This document shows positions 1-5,896 of a stretch of DNA of 14,822 nucleotides, piece by piece. Both the position numbers and the translations under genes were made by a program. Below the pieces are notes generated by a model. It had not been told where the DNA came from, did no database searches, and saw only the letters and a program-made list of their open reading frames with translations. The stretch comes from Acidimicrobiaceae bacterium (lineage in GTDB: Bacteria > Actinomycetota > Acidimicrobiia > Acidimicrobiales > Palsa-688), in the NCBI GenBank assembly GCA_030838025.1, contig JAUTXM010000090.1, positions 1 through 14,822 on the forward strand, read 5' to 3'. How positions within the stretch are numbered: position 1 is the stretch's first letter; the number at the start of each line of letters is the position of its first letter.

Positions 1-240
1 TACCCCGCCTCGGCCGTTAGGGCCAAGGCCGCGGCGACGTATAATTTCGCGATCGACCCGGCACCCGAGACCCCCGAGCAAGAGTGCTACCGAGACCGTA
101 TCGTTCGCCTCGCGGAGGAGCAGGGTGTGCGGCCGCTGGTGGATCCCGACCAGTTGAAGGCGGACATCTGGGAGTCGGAGGAGGAACTCGAGGAGTTCTT
201 GGCCGACGTTCGCCGGTCGCGGAACGCCAACCTCGCCTGA
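1..240 (+). CDS. Putative antitoxin, 3' part only (partial at window edge)
   Basis: The reading frame is open from base 1 to a TGA at 238-240 and gives 79 residues; the start lies outside the window. The visible part is charged, with a Glu-rich stretch (about residues 54-66, WESEEELEEFLADVRR) and an Arg-rich end. I do not recognise a named family. Position is the main clue: it ends 11 bases before the GTG of a PIN-domain toxin gene in the same orientation. That is the usual antitoxin-then-toxin order of VapBC-type modules, where the antitoxin C-terminus wraps the toxin. No DNA-binding fold is visible because the N-terminus is missing. That it is coding is fairly safe; that it is an antitoxin is inferred from context. 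Confidence 0.6.
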   Translation, partial: YPASAVRAKAAATYNFAIDPAPETPEQECYRDRIVRLAEEQGVRPLVDPDQLKADIWESEEELEEFLADVRRSRNANLA

Positions 241-251
241 CGGAGACTGCC

Positions 252-654
252 GTGGGGTTCGTCGTCCTCGACACCGACGTGGCCTCGCAACTCCAGAAGG
301 AACGGCGGCCGGCGGACCTGATCGCCCGCCACCTGACCGGCAATCGAATGGCCACGACCTTCGTCACCGAGGGCGAGCTGGAAAAGTGGGCCGAGCGGCG
401 GTCGTGGGGACCACGGCGCCGCGACGAGTTCCACACGTGGACCCGGAGGCTCTACGTGCTGCCGTACGACCAAGCAGTTGCCCGCCTTTGGGGCGGCCTT
501 GCGGCCCGAGCGGAGGTGCGAGGTCGGCCGCGGCCGGTCAAGGACACGTGGATCGCGGCACGTTGCCTGGTGGCCGACCTCCCGCTGCTCACATTGAAAC
601 GGAACAGACTTCCGCGACTTCGCTGAGCACGAAGGACTCGTCCTCCTGTCCTGA
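252..654 (+). pseudogene. VapC-like PIN-domain toxin gene, frameshifted near its 3' end
   Basis: From GTG 252 (GGAG at 242-245, 6-base spacing) the frame encodes 124 residues to a TGA at 624-626. PIN hallmarks are present: LDTD at residues 6-9, acidic E40/E42 in TEGELEKWA, and KDTWIAA at 97-103 (D98). PIN ribonucleases cleave RNA, often tRNA, using about four acidic residues and Mg2+. The last part, after PLLTL, is aberrant (KRNRLPRLR). Removing one A from the AAA at 597-599 gives LNGTDFRDFAEHEGLVLLS and a stop at 652-654, which is the usual PIN C-terminus and supplies the fourth acidic residue (TDF). So either the toxin is inactivated by a one-base insertion, or the base is an assembly error. 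As it stands, translation ends at 626. The gene sits directly behind the putative antitoxin. Confidence 0.8.
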
Positions 655-875
655 TCGGATCCAACACAGGCAAGCATCCGACCAAACCACACGGACGGAT
701 GGGCTACTTCCGATCCGGGACAAGCAAAGAGGCAACGGCCGACGCGAGCGCCCGGACCGGCGATTCCCGCCCGGACTCGACGATCAGCTCCCACGCCCCC
801 AGTGATCGCTCCCGCATCCCTGGCGCCTTCGGCACCTCAGCCATGAGTCAGGGGTACGTCCTGCCCGCGAGATGT

Positions 876-892
876 TTGGATTCCCAATCCAA
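876..892 (-). terminator. Possible terminator or palindrome downstream of the CAU tRNA
   Basis: TTGGATT (876-882), CCC, AATCCAA (886-892) is a perfect 7-bp inverted repeat with a 3-base loop. It lies 33 bases beyond the mature 3' end of the minus-strand tRNA at 925-997. There is no following T-tract, but actinobacterial terminators often lack one. It could instead be a protein-binding site. In the rest of 655-924 I see no gene. Confidence 0.3.
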
Positions 893-924
893 CAAGACCA
901 TTGCGCTCGGGTTTTTCGGTTCGG

Positions 925-997
925 TGGGCCCGGCAGGGATCGAACCTGCGACCAAAGGATTATGAGTCCCCCGCTCTGACCACTGAGCTACGGGCCC
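925..997 (-). tRNA. tRNA with CAU anticodon, probably tRNA-Ile2
   Basis: The minus strand folds as a 73-base cloverleaf. The acceptor stem is GGGCCCG/CGGGCCC (991-997 with 926-932), discriminator A at 925. The short D-arm reads TAGCTCAGTGGTCAGAGC, the anticodon arm GGGGA-CTCATAA-TCCTT, and the T-arm contains GGTTCGATCC. The anticodon is CAU and no CCA is encoded. CAU genes may be elongator Met, initiator Met or Ile2 (C34 modified to lysidine by TilS to read AUA). The one-base-shorter D-loop and the TTGGTCGC variable region resemble E. coli Ile2 more than elongator Met, and an initiator-type acceptor mismatch is absent. The isoacceptor is an inference; the tRNA itself is clear. Confidence 0.93.
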
Positions 998-1143
998 TTC
1001 GCCGGCTCAGGCCCGGCATCGGGCCCGTCAACCGGTCACTGCTGTCGCTTGAGAACGGTAGTCCCAGGCGTCCGTCCCCTCCGCCTCAGAAGACGCCTCC
1101 CCCCGTCTCGCATCAGCGATCGGGTTCCTCTGGACAAGGGACG

Positions 1144-1216
1144 CTCCGGGGCTGGGACTCGAACCCAGAACCTTTGGCTTAACAGGCCACCGCTCTGCCG
1201 ATTGAGCTACCCCGGA
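1144..1216 (-). tRNA. tRNA-Asn(GUU)
   Basis: The minus strand gives a 73-base cloverleaf with acceptor stem TCCGGGG/CCCCGGA (1210-1216 with 1145-1151) and discriminator G at 1144. The D-arm is TAGCTCAATCGGCAGAGC, the anticodon arm GTGGC-CTGTTAA-GCCAA, and the T-loop is TTCGAGT. The anticodon GTT identifies tRNA-Asn. No CCA is encoded. It is transcribed in the same direction as the CAU tRNA, 146 bases upstream of it. That spacer shows no clear second promoter, so the two may share a transcript. Confidence 0.95.
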
Positions 1217-1227
1217 AGGACGAAGGC

Positions 1228-1256
1228 ACGATAGCAGCGCCCCACCTGGAACCGTC
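1228..1256 (-). promoter_or_regulatory. Candidate promoter for tRNA-Asn
   Basis: On the minus strand a TATCGT -10-like hexamer (1228-1233) lies 11 bases upstream of the mature tRNA 5' end. A GACGGT element (1251-1256) sits 17 bases further upstream. Spacing fits a sigma-70-type promoter with a short tRNA leader; the -35 match is weak. Confidence 0.4.
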
Positions 1257-1328
1257 CCGCCCAACCAGGCGGGTCGCCTCTCGACGAAACCGAACCGGCG
1301 TTCGGTGGTGCTCCGGCCGCGTTTCGGC

Positions 1329-1341
1329 TACAACAGTCACC
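1329..1341 (+). promoter_or_regulatory. Possible -10 box of a leaderless transcript
   Basis: TACAAC at 1329-1334 ends 7 bases before the ATG at 1342, and no Shine-Dalgarno sequence precedes that ATG. This is the layout of leaderless actinobacterial genes. The last base deviates from TAnnnT, so the call is weak. Confidence 0.25.
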
Positions 1342-1638
1342 ATGAGACTGCGACTCGGGCTCGTTGCGGGCTTCGCTGCTGGTGTGTACATCGCGACCGT
1401 CGCCCAGCAGCGCTCCAAGCAACTGAACCAACAACTGAACCAAAAGATCAACCGGACGGCACGACGGACCGCCATCGACACAGCCACGGAAAAGGCCAAG
1501 GCGGTCGTTGACCTCGGGATGGAGCGAGCCAAGGACGTCGTGACCAGCAAGCTCGGCGACAAGGGCCTGATCCGCCCGGTGGTCCAAGCTCCAAGCCGCC
1601 TGGCAGCCAACCAGCGAAACGGCGGGGCGCCGACCTGA
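1342..1638 (+). CDS. Small YtxH-like protein with N-terminal hydrophobic segment
   Basis: It encodes 98 residues. Residues 3-20 (LRLGLVAGFAAGVYIATV) form a Gly/Ala-rich hydrophobic segment, probably a membrane anchor or short transmembrane helix. The rest is polar and mostly helical with many Lys, Arg, Gln and Ala. This resembles the small YtxH-type proteins common in actinobacteria (G-x-x-A/Y-x-x-A after the start, then a long amphipathic helix); no enzymatic motif is visible. A perfect 12-bp tandem duplication at 1420-1443 produces QLNQQLNQ (about residues 27-34). The ATG lacks a Shine-Dalgarno sequence and may be leaderless. It converges on rpoD across a 315-base gap. Coding is likely; the family call is tentative. 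Confidence 0.6.
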   Translation: MRLRLGLVAGFAAGVYIATVAQQRSKQLNQQLNQKINRTARRTAIDTATEKAKAVVDLGMERAKDVVTSKLGDKGLIRPVVQAPSRLAANQRNGGAPT

Positions 1639-1654
1639 TCTGGGTCACTCTTAT

Positions 1655-1705
1655 CGCTTTGGGCGCACTTATCGTCGTCCAAGCGCAATAAGCGGACCCA
1701 AAGCG
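1655..1705. terminator. Inverted repeat between convergent genes, possible terminator
   Basis: CGCTTTGGG (1655-1663) is exactly complementary to CCCAAAGCG (1697-1705). Inside it, CTTAT (1668-1672) pairs with ATAAG (1688-1692). A CTTATCG direct repeat also occurs at 1650-1656 and 1668-1674. It starts 17 bases after the stop of the small plus-strand gene. There is no T-tract, so a terminator role is an inference. Confidence 0.35.
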
Positions 1706-1723
1706 CTGAGGGTGCCCCAAAGG

Positions 1724-1785
1724 GCGCGGTCCGGCGCGGCGCGGCCCGGCGCGGCAAGGGGTGGCGCGGCGCGGCAAGGCGCGCA
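1724..1785. repeat. GGCGCGGC-type low-complexity repeat tract
   Basis: The octamer GGCGCGGC and its variants recur several times. Two longer, nearly matching units end in GCGGCAAGG (about 1751-1759 and 1771-1779) and are separated by about 20 bases. The tract lies between the hairpin and the rpoD 3' end, in DNA with no supported gene. Confidence 0.6.
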
Positions 1786-1953
1786 CGGGGTGGCCCAAGA
1801 GTGCGGCGCGAGCGCGGCGGTACCGACCCTCGCGAGACCCCCGAGTTCGGCAGCAGGCGCCCCGAACCCGCCGCCCAGCGCGCAACGACCGCAGGCCAGA
1901 CGCCCCACGGCCGCCCCGCCATGCGACCGAGACCGACCCCTTGGCGGGCTCGC

Positions 1954-3462
1954 CTACTCCTCGTCGAGGTAGTCGCGGAGGCGGCTGCTGCGCATGGGGT
2001 GGCGCAGCTTGGCAAGGGTCTTCGACTCGATCTGGCGGATCCGTTCACGGGTCACGCCGAACTCCTTGCCGACCTCCTCCAGGGTGCGCATCTGGCCGTC
2101 GTCCAGGCCGAAACGCAACCGCACCACCTTCTGCTCCCGCTCGGTCAGCTCTGACAGTGCCAGGTTGACCGCTTCGTTGAGCATCGCCCTCGTCGCGGCA
2201 TCCGACGGCGCGCTCGCGCCCTCGTCTTCGATCAGATCCGACAGGCTGAAGTCGTCGTCACCCATCGGCTGTTCGAGTGACACCGTCTCCTGGCTGATTC
2301 GCAGGATCTCCCGCACCCGCACCGGCGTCAACTCGGTCTTCTCCGCCAACTCCTCGACCGTTGGCTCCCGCCCCTGATCCTGGAGCAGCTGGCGCTGCAC
2401 CCGGACCACCTTGTTGATGGTCTCGACCATGTGCACCGGGATGCGGATGGTCCTCGCCTGGTCGGCGATCGCCCGGGTGATGGCCTGGCGGATCCACCAC
2501 GTGGCGTAGGTCGAAAACTTGAACCCCTTCGTGTAGTCGAACTTGTCGACCGCCCGCATCAGGCCGAGGTTGCCCTCCTGAATGAGGTCGAGGAACGCCA
2601 TGCCCCGGTTGCGGTAGCGCTTGGCGATGGAGACGACCAGGCGGAGGTTGGCCTCGACCAGGATGCGCTTGGCATCAAGGCCGTCGTGGCGCAGCCGCTC
2701 GTCAAGGGCCGCCGCCTCCGGGTCGACCGCCCTCCCCGCCATCTCCCCCTCCGCCCGTTCGACCTGGCGTTCGATGGCGTGGAGTCCTTCCTCCACGCAC
2801 TTGGCGAGCATCACCTCCTCCTGCGCGGTGAGCAGCGGGACCTTGCCGATCTCCTTCAGGTACATCCGGACGGGATCGGAACTGGGGCCCATCCGCCCGT
2901 CCAGGTCGATCCGCACCTCGCTCACCAGGGGTCGGGCTCGCAGCCGCGCCGAGGTGACGTTGCGCGCCATCGCGGTCTCGTCGAGGTCGCCCACAACCAG
3001 TGCTGCGTCGTCAAGGGTGACGTCAACGTCAACGACATCGACACCGCCCGCGCCTGCGCCCGACGACACCACGGACTCCACCGGATCCGGTGCTCCCGAG
3101 CCGCCGAACACGACCGATACGACAGAGGCGACAGAAGGCCCCGGAGCGCCTACAGCCCCGCCCGCACCCGCACCCGCCCCCCCATCGGGGCCATCTCCAC
3201 TGCCCGTCTCGGGCGGCAGCACCCCGAAACCCAGGTCGCCTTCCGCCAGGGGGTCGCCGTCGTCTCGCCATTCGATCCCCTCGGCGCGAACACGGCCGAT
3301 GACGGCGTCGATCAGCGCCGGCGTGAGTTCCAGCGACTCGAGCACCACCATCACGTCATCAGGGGTCAGGTACCCGCGCTCGCGCCCGAGCAGCAGCAAC
3401 GCTGCGAAGTCGACCGTCAGCCTGCCATCGGGTGTAAACGGTGTCGCGAAGGCCTCACTCAT
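1954..3462 (-). CDS. rpoD: Principal RNA polymerase sigma factor RpoD (SigA/HrdB)
   Basis: The protein has 502 residues. It directs RNA polymerase to housekeeping promoters. Region 1.1 (about 1-75) is followed by a Gly/Ala/Val/Asp-rich low-complexity spacer (about 84-150). Region 1.2 is DPVRMYLKEIGKVPLL (196-211). Region 2 runs about 265-340, with the core-binding and -10-melting motifs LRLVVSIAKRY, LIQEGNLGLMRAVDKFDY and FSTYATWWIRQAITRA. Region 3 covers about 341-420. Region 4 (about 434-502) has the -35 helix-turn-helix in EEVGKEFGVTRERIRQIE and the typical C-terminal LRDYLDEE. The full set of regions marks the essential group 1 sigma factor. Its ATG overlaps the dnaG stop by 8 bases (frames ATGAGTGAG and GATGAGTGA), and no strong Shine-Dalgarno precedes it. 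Translational coupling to dnaG is therefore likely. Confidence 0.97.
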   Translation of the reverse strand: MSEAFATPFTPDGRLTVDFAALLLLGRERGYLTPDDVMVVLESLELTPALIDAVIGRVRAEGIEWRDDGDPLAEGDLGFGVLPPETGSGDGPDGGAGAGAGGAVGAPGPSVASVVSVVFGGSGAPDPVESVVSSGAGAGGVDVVDVDVTLDDAALVVGDLDETAMARNVTSARLRARPLVSEVRIDLDGRMGPSSDPVRMYLKEIGKVPLLTAQEEVMLAKCVEEGLHAIERQVERAEGEMAGRAVDPEAAALDERLRHDGLDAKRILVEANLRLVVSIAKRYRNRGMAFLDLIQEGNLGLMRAVDKFDYTKGFKFSTYATWWIRQAITRAIADQARTIRIPVHMVETINKVVRVQRQLLQDQGREPTVEELAEKTELTPVRVREILRISQETVSLEQPMGDDDFSLSDLIEDEGASAPSDAATRAMLNEAVNLALSELTEREQKVVRLRFGLDDGQMRTLEEVGKEFGVTRERIRQIESKTLAKLRHPMRSSRLRDYLDEE

Positions 3463-5326
3463 CGGCGACCGAGAAACGAGACACGAGCCAGGCTACCAAC
3501 GGTGACTCGCCATCCTGACCCGATTGACCGTTCCTGACGTCCTCCAATGCAAGTTTCAACCATGCGATCACCGCCCCGTAATCCTGCGGACGTGACGAGC
3601 GGCGGGCATCTCGCTCCAGATCGGCCAGCGCCCGGCCCCCGGCCCGCTCGATGAGCCGGATCACCACCTCGTCGACGTCCTCATCTGCGTCCTCGACCGC
3701 CAGGCGCTGCAGGAGGTCGGCAACCTCGGGGTCAGCGCCGGCAATGGCATCGTGCAAGCTGGCCGCGCCCGCCCGGGCCAGGTACGCCCGGGCGCTCAGG
3801 TCGCCCTCGAAGAACACCTGGTGCAGCCGCCCCTGGATCGCGTCGGGGCGGTGCACGAGCAGCCGCAGCGCTTCGAGCTCCGGGCCCGACGCCACCCCCC
3901 GAGCCGAGTCCCCCGGTGCCCGGCCCCGTCCCGCTACCGTCCCCCGAGCGGCGTTTCCCCCGGCCCCGCCACCCGCGCTCGGGCCTCCGCCGCCACGGGC
4001 CACACCGCCCGGAGCGGCCGATGACGCACCCCCGGCGCCATTTCCCCAACTCTTCCATGCCCCCGAGCGCAGTTGCTGCGGGTCGACCCGGCAACGATCG
4101 GCCACCACCATCAGGTACTGGTCCCGCACGATCTCGCTCGGGTGCTCGGCCACGACTTCCATGGCCCGCGCCGCCGTCCGGGCCCGGCCTTCGATCGAGC
4201 GGAGGTCGGCGCGCTCCAGCACCCGGTCGAGGCGGAAGGCCAGGAACGGCCGGGCGCCGCTCACCGCGGCCCGCAGCGCCTCGGGGTCGCGCCTCGACAG
4301 GTCGGCCGGGTCGAGGCCCTTGGGCAGCGCCGCCACCGCCACGTCGACCTCGAACTTGCGCTCCCACTCGTAGAAACGCTCGGCCGCCGCCAGCCCCGCG
4401 TTGTCGGCGTCGTAGGCCAACACGACCCGGTGGGCGAAGTTCGTGAGCAGCCGGACGTGGCCCTCGGCCAGCGCCGTCCCGCACGTCGCCACGGCGTGCG
4501 CCACCCCGGCCCGGTGGAACCCGATGACGTCGGTGTACCCCTCGCACACCACCACCTCGCCCGCGTCGACCACCGCCTTCTTGGCCCAGTTGAGCCCGTA
4601 CAGCACCCGACTCTTCTTGTAGACCGCCGTCTCCTCGGTGTTCTTGTACTTGTTGGGCAGCTCGGAGCCGGGGAGGATCCGGCCCCCCAGACCGACGGGC
4701 TTGGCGGCCGCGTCGAAGATGGGAAAAAGGAGCCGGGCGCGAAACGAGTCGTTCAGACGTCCGGCCCGGTTGACCGTCGCCAGGCCCGCGTCGCGGAGGA
4801 TCTGGGAACCGACGTCGAGCGCCTTGACCAGGTGGTCGAAACCCTCCGGCGCCCAGCCGAGCCGGTAATACCGCACGACGTCGCTGTCGTAGCCGCGCTC
4901 GGATCGTAGGTAGCGCCGGGCGGCGGCGGCGTCGGGCGCGTTGAGCAGCCGCTGGTGGTACCACTCGATGGCCCGCTCCAGCGCCTCGTAGATCTGCGCC
5001 TTCTGCTGGTGCTCGCGTCCCGCTCGGCCTTCGCTGTAGTGCAGGCTGATACCGGCACGCGCCGCCAGGCTCTCCACCGCCTCCACGAAGTCCAGCTGGT
5101 CGATCTCGCGGACGAAGGTGATGACGTCGCCCTTGGCCCCGCAGCCGAAGCAGTAGTAGAAGCCCTGCTCGGCGTTCAGCGAGAACGACGCCGTCTTCTC
5201 AGGGTGGAAGGGGCACAGGCCGGTCCAGCGGGTGCCCACCTTGCGCAGGGCCATCTTCTCGCTGGCGACGGCCACGAAATCGGTCTCGGATCGGACCCGG
5301 GCCACATCCTCGTCCACGATGCCCAC
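3455..5326 (-). CDS. dnaG: DNA primase DnaG
   Basis: With the GTG at 5324-5326 the protein has 623 residues and the standard primase N-terminus (GIVDEDVARVRSETDFVAV). Longer readings only add non-homologous residues. DnaG makes RNA primers for Okazaki fragments and acts with the DnaB helicase. The CHC2-type zinc ribbon uses C38, H41, C59 and C62 (CPFH and CFGC). The catalytic core follows, with the TOPRIM acidic residues E262 (CEGYTDV) and D306/D308 (YDADNAG). Residues about 429-478 are a Gly/Ala/Ser/Arg linker. The C-terminal 140 residues are the expected helicase-interacting domain. It heads the dnaG-rpoD operon. A TACCGT box at 5335-5340 lies 8 bases before the GTG and the Shine-Dalgarno is poor, so the start may be leaderless. 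Confidence 0.96.
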   Translation of the reverse strand: MGIVDEDVARVRSETDFVAVASEKMALRKVGTRWTGLCPFHPEKTASFSLNAEQGFYYCFGCGAKGDVITFVREIDQLDFVEAVESLAARAGISLHYSEGRAGREHQQKAQIYEALERAIEWYHQRLLNAPDAAAARRYLRSERGYDSDVVRYYRLGWAPEGFDHLVKALDVGSQILRDAGLATVNRAGRLNDSFRARLLFPIFDAAAKPVGLGGRILPGSELPNKYKNTEETAVYKKSRVLYGLNWAKKAVVDAGEVVVCEGYTDVIGFHRAGVAHAVATCGTALAEGHVRLLTNFAHRVVLAYDADNAGLAAAERFYEWERKFEVDVAVAALPKGLDPADLSRRDPEALRAAVSGARPFLAFRLDRVLERADLRSIEGRARTAARAMEVVAEHPSEIVRDQYLMVVADRCRVDPQQLRSGAWKSWGNGAGGASSAAPGGVARGGGGPSAGGGAGGNAARGTVAGRGRAPGDSARGVASGPELEALRLLVHRPDAIQGRLHQVFFEGDLSARAYLARAGAASLHDAIAGADPEVADLLQRLAVEDADEDVDEVVIRLIERAGGRALADLERDARRSSRPQDYGAVIAWLKLALEDVRNGQSGQDGESPLVAWLVSRFSVADE

Positions 5327-5334
5327 TGGGCCTG

Positions 5335-5340
5335 ACGGTA
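5335..5340 (-). promoter_or_regulatory. Possible -10 box for the dnaG-rpoD operon
   Basis: TACCGT (minus strand) fits TAnnnT and ends 8 bases before the dnaG GTG. Transcription would then start at or next to the start codon. I see no convincing -35 element. Confidence 0.3.
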
Positions 5341-5372
5341 CCGCCTGCCAACGACCAAACCTCCCCTTTGGG

Positions 5373-5378
5373 TAGCCT
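5373..5378 (+). promoter_or_regulatory. Possible -10 box for the Ig-like membrane protein gene
   Basis: TAGCCT fits the actinobacterial TAnnnT consensus and lies 36 bases upstream of the GTG at 5415. It is followed by the Shine-Dalgarno GAGGAG at 5404-5409. No clear -35 is seen. Confidence 0.35.
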
Positions 5379-5414
5379 GAAGCGGTCCAAGGGGGGATGG
5401 TCCGAGGAGTCTCC

Positions 5415-5894
5415 GTGAGCGCCCCCAACAAGTCCTTCTTTTCCGGCCTGCATCTGGCCGTCACCGGCTTCGCCGCCTTCGTCACCGCGGTCGCGGCCAT
5501 CGTCGGCTTGGCGATCAATCAGGGGTGGCTGAGCGGCAACGCCAAATCGGGCACAGGCGGCGCAGGCACGAGCGTGTCGACCGCGGCGATACCCCAATAC
5601 TCGGTCGAGCCCCTCGCCCTTGAGTTCCAGCCGGTCGGGCCTTCGACGGCATCGGTCAAGGTCACCAACACGGGGGTGGTGCCCATCGCGGTCGAGAACC
5701 CGACGGTCACTGATGCCTCACACTTCGGCGCCAGCGTCCAGACCTGCGCCGGATCCGTGGACCCCGGTCGAAGCTGCCAGCTCCAGGTGACGTTCAAGCG
5801 GGCGCCGGGCACCTTCAACGCCACGTTGGTCATCCGCGTCACGGGCGCCCCCCGGGCCACCGAGGTGGCCATCAAGGCGACCGCGATCCTCTAG
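5415..5894 (+). CDS. Membrane-anchored protein with Ig-like choice-of-anchor D domain
   Basis: The GTG at 5415 is preferred because GAGGAG (5404-5409) lies 5 bases upstream; an ATG at 5397 would abut its G-run with no spacing. The 159-residue product has a transmembrane segment at about 13-35, a Gly/Ser/Thr linker (41-58) and one beta-sandwich-like domain (about 62-159). The pattern ALEFQPV...ASVKVTNTGVVPIAV...CAGSVDPGRSCQLQVTF...ATEVAIKA matches the ASH/choice-of-anchor D family. C111 and C121 could form a disulphide, so the domain is probably outside the membrane. A binding or structural role is likely, but the ligand is unknown. It diverges from dnaG and converges on the ABC permease gene with 2 bases between the stop codons. 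Confidence 0.8.
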   Translation: MSAPNKSFFSGLHLAVTGFAAFVTAVAAIVGLAINQGWLSGNAKSGTGGAGTSVSTAAIPQYSVEPLALEFQPVGPSTASVKVTNTGVVPIAVENPTVTDASHFGASVQTCAGSVDPGRSCQLQVTFKRAPGTFNATLVIRVTGAPRATEVAIKATAIL

Positions 5895-5896
5895 CC

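Larger units (their letters stand above)
1639..1953. other. Intergenic gap with hairpin and GC-rich repeats downstream of rpoD
   Basis: No convincing gene is present in these 315 bases between two convergent genes. The left part holds a 9-bp inverted repeat, listed separately. The middle (about 1724-1785) is a tract of GGCGCGGC-type repeats. From about 1795 the sequence is irregular GC-rich DNA up to the rpoD stop. The open frames here are by-products of the absence of AT-rich stop codons. Confidence 0.6.

Noticed and set aside
901..1264. Open frames across the tRNA genes (for example peptides with RQGSNLRPKDYESPALTTELRA or GWDSNPEPLA)
   Set aside because: They are antisense translations of the two tRNA genes, a well-known annotation artefact.
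1724..1785. CRISPR-like array
   Set aside because: The repeats are short, overlapping and GC-only, with no regular unique spacers.
2431..3537. A 368-codon plus-strand open frame
   Set aside because: It lies antisense to rpoD. The His/Asp/Arg-rich product is the mirror of GC-biased codons, while the minus-strand reading is a complete sigma factor.
4073..4909. A 278-codon plus-strand open frame
   Set aside because: It is antisense to the conserved primase core and has no family resemblance.
5327..5518. A 64-residue N-terminal extension of DnaG starting at TTG 5518
   Set aside because: The extension is not primase-like and overlaps the divergent Ig-like gene. GTG 5326 gives the standard DnaG N-terminus.
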